Of a stretch of DNA of 5,148 nucleotides, positions 1 through 5,148 are shown piece after piece. Within the stretch, counting starts at the first letter, position 1, and every line of letters starts with the position of its first letter. The stretch is taken from the NCBI GenBank assembly GCA_012033095.1, contig JAAUPO010000230.1, positions 1 through 5,148 of the forward strand, read 5' to 3'. This stretch comes from Synechococcaceae cyanobacterium RL_1_2. Lineage in GTDB: Bacteria > Cyanobacteriota > Cyanobacteriia > Cyanobacteriales > JAAUPO01. Made by a program: the position numbers and the translations under genes. Below the pieces are notes generated by a model. That model saw only the letters and a program-made list of their open reading frames with translations, searched no databases and was not told the origin of the DNA.

Positions 1-1
1 C

Positions 2-1145
2 GCGACAACCACAGCACAATATTTAAACACGTTGAATAGTCAGGGCATTCCCTCCCGCCAATCAAGGTGTATGGGTACAGTCCGTGTGGGGGGATTTCAC
101 CGATCATCAAGGTACCCAAACGCGATCGGCAGCCTCCTTAACCAAAGTAGCTACCACGATCGCCGTGTTAACGGAATTTGAGCCAGATTATCGATTTACC
201 ACAGAAATTTATGGTGTGGGTCAAGCAATTAATGGCACCTGGCAAGGGGATTTAATTATCAATAGTGAAGGAAACCCCATGATGGTGTGGGAGGAAGGGT
301 TTGCCCTTGCCCATGGCCTTGAGGATTTAGGGATTAAGCGGATAGAAGGGAATTTAATTGTGGTGGGTAATTTATTTATGAACTACCAGTCGGATCCCCA
401 GGTGGCAGGGAATCTATTAAAGCAAAGTTTTAATAGCAATAACTGGCCCCCCCAAGCATCTCAAGTGTATGGGGTAATGGCTAGCAAACTACCGAAACCC
501 CAACTGGCCATTACCGGCCAAGTCAAACTGAGCGATCAATTACCCGCTAACAGCAAACTATTACTTAGCCATAAATCCCTCAAGTTACAAGAAATTATTC
601 GTCAGATGAATATCCATAGCAATAATAAAATTGCTGAGATGTTAGCGGATCGGGTTGGGGGAGGGCCGGCGGTGGCTCAAACAGCGGCGACGTTAACCCA
701 AGTGCCCCCAGGAGAAATTAAATTAATTAACGGTTCGGGTTTGGGGGTCGATAACCGCATTTCCCCTAGGGCTGCCTGTGGGATGTTTTTAGCATTGGAG
801 AAACAACTTCAACCCTACAATCTGACGGTGGGTGATTTATTTCCTGTGGGGAACAAGGATCGTAATGTGGGTACGATGGAAGACCGACGAATCCCCCCAG
901 GGGTGGCCATTAAAACTGGTACTCTACGGGAAGTAAGTGCCCTAGCGGGTTTGATTCCTGATCAAGAACGGGGTTCAGTGTGTTTTGCGATCATCAATGG
1001 GGGCAGCGGAAAAATCCCCTATTTGCGGGGTCAGCAGGATAACTTTTTACAAAATCTTACCCAAAATTGGACGATCGAAGATGCTTTTCTAGATGGTGTC
1101 CCCTCAGAACAATTAGGCGATCGCGATCGTCTTACCCTGTTTTGA
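2..1145 (+). CDS. dacB: D-alanyl-D-alanine carboxypeptidase, PBP4/DacB type (5'-partial, N-terminal frameshift)
   Basis: Penicillin-binding protein 4 type serine DD-peptidase, family S13, which trims or cleaves peptidoglycan stem peptides in the periplasm. All three active-site motifs are present; numbering from the GTG at 84, they are SLTK (S18, K21), SNN (179-181) and KTGT (277-280), with the family GSGL at 217-220. The SxxK-SxN spacing is about 160 residues, shorter than my recollection of about 244 in E. coli PBP4, so the inserted domains are reduced. The GTG at 84 is unlikely to be the real start. The same frame already reads NQGVWVQS just upstream (60-83), which is family-like, but is blocked by TAA at 24 and TGA at 33. 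Frame 2 from base 2 reads YLNTLNSQGIPSRQ, the expected preceding segment. A +1 shift inside the C-rich stretch 50-59 joins them. The signal peptide and true start lie left of the window. The C-terminus looks complete. Family call is secure; integrity of the gene is not. Confidence 0.88.
1117..1124. repeat. HIP1 octamer GCGATCGC
   Basis: Perfect highly iterated palindrome at the 3' end of dacB, overlapped by a second CGATCG core at 1124-1129. HIP1 is a known cyanobacterial genome signature, so this supports the assignment. It adds no specific function here. Confidence 0.85.
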
Positions 1146-1162
1146 TTTATTTTGCTAACCAC

Positions 1163-1292
1163 AGGACAAAGACCTTAAACCATTGCCACATAATCACTCT
1201 AGCAAAATTGGCTGTAATCTTTACCCCGTAAAGCTCTCAGCCTATTTACAGTTTTTTGGCGTAACTTTTGTCCTAGTACTTAGGTCTTTTGT
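1163..1292. repeat. Degenerate inverted-repeat remnant downstream of dacB
   Basis: The left arm AGGACAAAGACCTTA (1163-1177) has two partial reverse-complement partners on the right: CTTTTGTCCT (1265-1274) and TTAGGTCTTTTGT (1280-1292). These sit either side of the near-palindrome CCTAGTACTTAGG. The interior contains nested hairpins. The layout of about 130 bp with imperfect terminal inverted repeats, and no ORF, suggests a decayed MITE or an insertion-sequence end. The boundaries are my guess and no family is recognised. It could simply be the folded 3' UTR of dacB. Confidence 0.35.
1212..1257 (+). terminator. Possible intrinsic terminator of dacB
   Basis: CTGTAA (1212-1217) pairs with TTACAG (1246-1251), and six T residues follow directly (1252-1257). 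Inside the loop, CTTTAC-CCC-GTAAAG (1219-1233) forms a perfect 6-bp hairpin. The position, about 65 nt after the dacB stop, suits a terminator. The outer stem is short and AT-rich with a large loop, so the call is tentative. Confidence 0.3.
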
Positions 1293-1581
1293 AATAATTA
1301 TGGGGAAATAAATAGAGCTAAAATCAGCCTATGGCAAGGAGAAAAATCCCAAGCTAAATCCAATTGACTATATCTCAATTATTGCTGATATTAATGGGTT
1401 CAACAATTTCATGATCCTACTGGGCAGATTTGGTATCAATGGATAGTTGGGAATCATCAAGGTTAAATCCCTTGAAAATCAATATATAATCAATTTAATT
1501 GAGTATGGGATGGTTATTTCTTGCTATCCAATGCTTTCATCTCCATTTATTTTCCATAATTATTTAAAAAGACTATAGCTA
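1293..1581. other. Non-coding AT-rich spacer, no gene recognised
   Basis: No ORF with family-like content was found on either strand. The stretch holds only small symmetries: AATTGA/TCAATT (1362-1367 and 1375-1380), TCAAGG/CCTTGA (1457-1462 and 1470-1475), and the 13-nt palindrome TCAATTTAATTGA (1490-1502). These are common in AT-rich DNA and are not called as sites. There is no CGATCG core here, unlike in the genes. Confidence 0.5.
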
Positions 1582-1674
1582 TATAACAGTCCTAACTAGG
1601 TCATAACATGAAGATCATTACTAGATTTATCTTTCAATGTACTCAATTGCCACAAGCTATTTAGGATTGCTATA
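1582..1674 (+). mobile_element. MITE-like element, copy 1 (93 bp, IS630/Tc1-type ends suspected)
   Basis: Terminal inverted repeats TATAACAGTCCTAACTAG (1582-1599) and CTATTTAGGATTGCTATA (1657-1674) match at 15 of 18 positions. There is no coding capacity. The reverse complement of 2645-2737 has the same length and matches at 87 of 93 positions, so this is a discrete repeated unit. TATA at both ends fits a transposon that duplicates TA, as IS630/Tc1-mariner elements do; the family assignment is inference from that. It lies 129 bp upstream of the pirin start and could carry or displace its promoter. Confidence 0.75.
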
Positions 1675-1803
1675 GCATTGCTAAATCGATGGAAACAACT
1701 CGATCGCGGACGAAGGGGAAATCATACCGCAGTTTAGTGAATAGGCAACCAATTTTGAATTTAATTATCATGGAATAAAAATGGGCTTAAACAATTAATA
1801 ACC

Positions 1804-2505
1804 ATGATTAAAATTAGACCTTCAGAAGAGCGTGGTCGGGGTAACGTAAGTTGGTTAGATAGTTACTTTACGTTTTCCTTTGGGGATTACTATGATGGGG
1901 AGCACGTTCAATTTTCCGCTTTGCGAGTAATAAATGAAGACACGATCGCGCCGAGTCAAGGTTTTGCCACCCATGGCCATCGGGATATGGAAATTGTTAC
2001 CTACGTATTAGATGGAGCATTGGAGCACAAGGATAGTATTGGTAATGGTTCGATTATGCGGCCTGGGGATGTCCAACGCATGAGCGCGGGAACGGGTATT
2101 CTTCATAGTGAGTACAACCCCTCACCCCAGGAACCGGTACATTTGCTACAAATTTGGATTGTGCCCGATCGCACTGGATTAGCTCCGAGCTATGAACAAA
2201 CCTATTTTCCACCAGAGAAAAAACTAAATCAGTTAAAGTTAGTTGCTGCCCCTGATGGCCAAGACGGTGCCGTTACCATTCATCAAAATGCTAAAATTTA
2301 CGCTTCCATTTTGATGGCAAACCATTCCCTCGAATATCTATTACCACGCGATCGCCGAGCTTGGCTCCAAATTACAGAAGGGGCCTTAACTCTTAACGGC
2401 AACACCTTAAAAGCTGGTGATGGGGCGGCCCTTAGTGAAGAATCTAAATTAACTATTGTTGGCCAGGCCTCCAAAACAGAATTCCTCCTTTTTGATTTAC
2501 CCTAA
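1804..2505 (+). CDS. Pirin family protein (YhhW/YhaK-like bicupin)
   Basis: Complete 233-residue pirin-family protein, the usual length for bacterial YhhW/YhaK-type members. The start is supported by the family-like opening [13 protein letters not shown] and the stop follows LLFDLP, a typical end. The N-terminal cupin carries the metal-binding set: H57 and H59 in [16 protein letters not shown], then H101 and E103 in [13 protein letters not shown] second, metal-free cupin half follows (about 130-233), with [16 protein letters not shown] as its core strand region. Some bacterial pirins oxidise quercetin in vitro and others act as redox-linked regulators; the physiological substrate here cannot be read from sequence. 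THGHRD has Gly where THPHRD is more usual. No clear Shine-Dalgarno precedes the ATG. The gene stands alone, with MITE-like elements on both sides and RNase J converging on it, so it probably has its own promoter in 1675-1803. Confidence 0.93.
   Translation: MIKIRPSEERGRGNVSWLDSYFTFSFGDYYDGEHVQFSALRVINEDTIAPSQGFATHGHRDMEIVTYVLDGALEHKDSIGNGSIMRPGDVQRMSAGTGILHSEYNPSPQEPVHLLQIWIVPDRTGLAPSYEQTYFPPEKKLNQLKLVAAPDGQDGAVTIHQNAKIYASILMANHSLEYLLPRDRRAWLQITEGALTLNGNTLKAGDGAALSEESKLTIVGQASKTEFLLFDLP
2348..2355. repeat. HIP1 octamer GCGATCGC
   Basis: Second perfect HIP1 palindrome of the window, inside the pirin coding sequence at the Arg-Asp-Arg-Arg codons. Supports a cyanobacterial host. Confidence 0.85.
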
Positions 2506-2516
2506 TTTAACTTAAC

Positions 2517-2644
2517 TAACCTTAGTTCGGGTTAAGGGCTGTTTTTAAAGAAGAAATCCCTGAAACGAAGCATTATCCTTGAGTTACCAAAAACAACTAA
2601 CCAATGGCAAAATACGGGTTTTTGTTTATCCCGAACCCAGGTTA
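2517..2644. mobile_element. MITE-like element with GTTCGGG inverted ends (128 bp)
   Basis: The ends TAACCTTAGTTCGGGTTAA (2517-2535) and TTATCCCGAACCCAGGTTA (2626-2644) are inverted repeats matching at 16 of 19 positions. The 90-bp interior has no ORF of note. It starts 11 bp after the pirin stop and abuts the next element exactly at 2645. Read as RNA the ends could pair and protect or end the pirin transcript. The MITE call rests on end symmetry alone, since no second copy is in the window. Confidence 0.5.
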
Positions 2645-2737
2645 TATAGCAATCCTAAATAGCTTGTGGCAATTGAGTACATTGAAAGCCAAGTCTAGTA
2701 AGAATCTTCATGTTATGACCTAGTTAGGACTGCTATA
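2645..2737 (-). mobile_element. MITE-like element, copy 2 (inverted relative to copy 1)
   Basis: Terminal repeats TATAGCAATCCTAAATAG (2645-2662) and CTAGTTAGGACTGCTATA (2720-2737) match at 16 of 18 positions. The reverse complement equals copy 1 (1582-1674) at 87 of 93 positions with no gaps. The outer end of each copy shares a further AGCTA beyond the TATA. Together the two copies form an inverted pair around the pirin gene. No transposase is present, so movement would need one acting in trans. Confidence 0.75.
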
Positions 2738-2747
2738 TAGCTGACGT

Positions 2748-2870
2748 AAGTTGCTAGTTACTCTTGTCAAATTTATTTTGGGTTACAAATCGAAGCTTTT
2801 TCATGGAAAAAATCACCTATTTTGTAGTTTTTTGGGCGTGAAAAGCTCAATTTTTTATAACTAGCAACTT
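2748..2870. mobile_element. MITE-like element with TTGCTAG inverted ends (123 bp)
   Basis: Perfect 13-bp inverted repeats, AAGTTGCTAGTTA (2748-2760) and TAACTAGCAACTT (2858-2870), bound a non-coding interior. Inside, AGCTTTTTCATG (2794-2805) and CGTGAAAAGCT (2837-2847) form a second, imperfect inverted repeat, so a single strand would fold into a two-tier hairpin. It follows the previous element after 10 bp. The ends are unrelated to those of the other two elements, so this is a separate family. No copy elsewhere in the window confirms mobility. Confidence 0.5.
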
Positions 2871-2921
2871 GGATTATAGAAATAAAGCGGAGAGTTTCCC
2901 ATAGAAAATTTTGCTTAAAAT

Positions 2922-2992
2922 CTTGGGTGTAATGGACTGGTTTTACAAACCAAATTTAGGATTTTGCCATATTCCATTTGCCATTACACAAG
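2922..2992 (-). terminator. Long-stem palindrome, possible terminator of RNase J
   Basis: CTTGGGTGTAATGG (2922-2935) pairs with CCATTACACAAG (2981-2992), with a 2-nt bulge. A small inner hairpin, TGGTTT/AAACCA, lies just inside the left arm. On the minus strand the stem comes about 37 nt after the restored rnj stop and is followed by ATTTTAAG, a weak U-rich tail. The loop is long (45 nt), so this could instead be a small palindromic repeat. Confidence 0.35.
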
Positions 2993-3028
2993 GTAAACCC
3001 TCAAACTTTAGACTACTAGCATCGTGAT

Positions 3029-4914
3029 CTAGGAAGCATTAACCACGGAAGGTCGAGGGCGGCGACGACGGTTTCTGGCCGGTTTTGGCGTTTCTTCGAC
3101 GGGAGTTGTGAGCTCCACTGGGCTGTCATTATCCTCATGGGCACTAACACCAGTAACACCAGGATTAACTTGATTAGAAGTATTAAGCATTACTGCTAAT
3201 AAAGGACGACTTCTTAACTCTCGGTTAATGGTTCGTTCAACGCTGCCTTCAATTTCTAGCTTGATGAAATCCCAGTTAATAGCACCAGTTTTACTTTTTC
3301 CTTGAGAGCAACATCCATTTTTTGAGCGAGGGTATTTTCGATCGCTTTTCTAAGCATTTGCTGCACCATGGATGGGTTCGCGGTGGTGGTAATGCCCTTG
3401 AGGACAATTTCCGGAGGATGGATCAGGTTACCAACACCATCAAGGCTCAGAGCAACCATCACCACACCATCGGCTGCAAGCTGTTGACGCTCTTCCATAA
3501 TATGATCATGGACAATGCCAGCTTGATCCACGAGCTTAATGCCCGATTGAATTTGATCCACAATATTAATACTGGTGCGGGTTAAGCCCACTACATCCCC
3601 ATTGTTGAGAATGATAGTATTTTCTTCAGGAATCCCCATGGCGTGGGCCATGCCGGCATGTTTAACTAACATCCGATGTTCCCCATGGACAGGCATAAAG
3701 AATTTAGGCTTAGTCAGGGCTAGCATCAACTTATGGTCTTCCTGGGAACCATGGCCAGAAACGTGAATACCTTCCTGTTTGCCATAAATAACCTTTGCCC
3801 CCTGCATCATTAAGCGATCGATGGTATTGACCACGGCGATGGTATTGCCAGGAATGGGGTTAGCAGAAAATATAATCGTATCCCCTGGTTGCACCTTAAT
3901 ATTACGATGCTCCCCTTTAGAAATACGGGTCATGGCTGCGAGGGTTTCTCCCTGGGAGCCCGTTGTTAAAATCAACACCTGTTCATCCTTCATCTGGCGT
4001 AGGTTACGGAAGGAGATGAATAGATCATCGGAACATTTGATGTACCCCAAATTACGGCAATGGGCAATCACGTTTAACATCGAACGACCCACTACACAGA
4101 CTTTGCGACGATGCTTTTGAGCTAGTTGTAAGATAATGTTAACCCGATGCACACTAGAGGCAAAAGTAGTAACCATTACCCGACCAGTTGCTTGGCCGAT
4201 TACTCGATCGAGGTTAGGTTTAACCGATGCTTCCGAGGGGGTATGACCTGGTACTTCGGCGTTAGTGGAATCGCTCAATAAACATAGAACCCCTTGTTCT
4301 CCGTATTCAGCTAACCGTTGTAAATCAAAGTGCTCGCCATCTACAGGGGTATGATCTACTTTAAAATCACCACTATGGATGATAACGCCGATGGGGGTAT
4401 GGATCGCGACAGAAAAACTATCCGCGATCGAGTGGGTATTCCGAATAAATTCCACTGAAAAGTACTGACTTAACTTGATGGTATCCCTAGGCTTAACACT
4501 GTTTAATTTCGTGCTATGGAAAACCCCAGCCTCCTCCAATTTATCCGTTAGGAGGTTCATCGCCAGACGAGGCCCATAGATTTTAGGGATATGAAAATTT
4601 TTGAGATGGTGAGCAATGCCACCAATGTGATCTTCGTGGCCATGGGTCACAATCATGGCTTTAATTTTATCTGCGTTTTCCTCTAGATAGGTAGTATCGG
4701 GAAGAACAATATTGACCCCATGCATATCGTCAGCGGGAAAACCGATCCCTGCATCTAACAAAATAATTTCATCTTGAAATTCAAACACGCAGGTGTTTTT
4801 CCCAATTTCATGGAGACCACCCAAGGGAATAATTTTTACCGTGGGCTGATTGGTTTGGGCTTTAACTTGAGTTTTGGCTGGAGCTTTGGTTTTAAGACTG
4901 GGTTTTTGAATCAT
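3029..4914 (-). CDS. rnj: Ribonuclease J (frameshifted near C-terminus)
   Basis: Metallo-beta-lactamase/beta-CASP ribonuclease with 5'-3' exonuclease and endonuclease activity in mRNA decay and RNA processing; cytoplasmic. After a Lys/Ala/Gln-rich leader (1-26), VKIIPLGGLHEIGKN opens the lactamase fold. The metal site is HGHEDH (H91, H93, D95, H96) with H161 and D183. Beta-CASP motifs are D215 in LLSDSTNAE, H388 in SGHGSQEDH and H410 in PVHGEHRML. The ATG at 4914 has an in-frame TAG 18 nt upstream and no strong Shine-Dalgarno. The uninterrupted frame runs to TAG at 3256 (552 residues), but its last 12 residues are not family-like. The -1 frame from about 3295-3303 continues as GAINWDFIKLEIEGSVER and ends in an Arg-rich tail (NRRRRPRP) at TAG 3029. 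That restores about 628 residues with the C-terminal domain. A 1-nt loss in AAGGAAAAAG (coding strand) explains this; sequencing error, real mutation and recoding are all possible. Confidence 0.93.
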
Positions 4915-5148
4915 AAAAGATGGTTTTAACTAATAAAAAATAGGTACTTGAAAAAGACTAAAAAATGCTAAAAACTGGGCTATAACTGAAAGGGCTTAAA
5001 AGACCAGATAGGATCACGAACAATTTTTGAGGTATTGAGACGAAGATAAAAGATATAAATATAACTGCCCGCTGTTCAAAAAAATATAAAAAATATATTT
5101 TGTTTCTCTGAACTTCTAAAGAATACTCGGGTATAAATTTTCCCTTTT
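4915..5148 (-). promoter_or_regulatory. AT-rich leader region of RNase J
   Basis: There are 234 bp or more upstream of the rnj start with no gene seen. The rnj-sense strand is rich in T tracts, for example TTTTTAGCATTTTTTAGTC close to the start codon and a run of A/T around 5080-5105. Such U-rich leaders can be ribonuclease targets, and autoregulation of an RNase through its own leader is a reasonable but untested inference. The region may continue beyond the window. Confidence 0.3.
5052..5079 (-). promoter_or_regulatory. Candidate sigma-70-type promoter for RNase J
   Basis: On the minus strand TTGAAC (5074-5079) is followed after 16 bp by TATATC (5052-5057). Each box is close to consensus. 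The surrounding DNA is very AT-rich, so chance matches are likely. It would give a 5' leader of roughly 130 nt. Confidence 0.22.

Noticed and set aside
84..86. GTG at 84 as the true dacB start
   Set aside because: The frame is already family-like upstream (NQGVWVQS), no Shine-Dalgarno is visible, and starting here would remove the signal peptide.
1411..1578. Possible decayed coding frame upstream of MITE copy 1
   Set aside because: It needs a stop to be bypassed and gives a low-complexity hydrophobic peptide with no recognisable family.
1755..1781. TTGAAT and TAAAAA as a pirin promoter
   Set aside because: The spacing is only 15 bp and the -10 match is weak in AT-rich DNA. A promoter probably lies in 1675-1803 but cannot be placed.
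3295..3303. Classical programmed -1 frameshift site in rnj
   Set aside because: The G-GAA-AAA-G context is not a proper X-XXY-YYZ heptamer and no downstream stimulatory structure stands out, so an indel is preferred. It is kept as a finding only because the downstream frame is intact.
3322..4120. Three plus-strand ORFs of 63-99 codons (3322-3585, 3575-3766, 3821-4120)
   Set aside because: They lie wholly antisense to the conserved RNase J coding sequence, overlap one another's span and show no family-like motif. They are shadows.

Overview
This window looks like chromosomal DNA from a freshwater-type cyanobacterium. Three things suggest this. The hexamer CGATCG, core of the cyanobacterial HIP1 repeat, occurs 13 times, with two full GCGATCGC octamers; about one CGATCG would be expected by chance in 5 kb. 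The PBP4-like carboxypeptidase and the RNase J both read like cyanobacterial members of their families. The spacers are AT-rich and full of short terminal-inverted-repeat elements. No genus is claimed.

There are three protein genes. A DacB/PBP4-type D-alanyl-D-alanine carboxypeptidase runs rightward to 1145; its 5' end lies outside the window and its N-terminal part is in another frame. A complete pirin-family bicupin runs rightward at 1804-2505. A ribonuclease J runs leftward from 4914, and its natural C-terminus (to 3029) is separated from the main frame by a 1-nt shift near 3295-3303. The three genes do not form an operon. The first two are co-directional but 658 bp apart, and pirin and RNase J converge. 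Their roles (cell wall, metal-dependent cupin chemistry or redox sensing, RNA decay) are unrelated.

The spacers hold most of the unusual content. Two 93-bp MITE-like copies, 87/93 identical and in opposite orientation, bracket the pirin gene (1582-1674 and 2645-2737). Downstream of pirin three different short inverted-repeat elements follow almost end to end (2517-2644, 2645-2737, 2748-2870). After them comes a 2922-2992 palindrome that may terminate the RNase J transcript. The dacB-pirin spacer also holds an older-looking inverted-repeat remnant with a terminator-like hairpin.

No CRISPR, tRNA, rRNA, phage or defence module is visible, and nothing here amounts to a clearly new multi-gene system. 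The observations most worth checking are the two single-base frame disruptions in otherwise intact conserved genes, and the inverted MITE pair around pirin.
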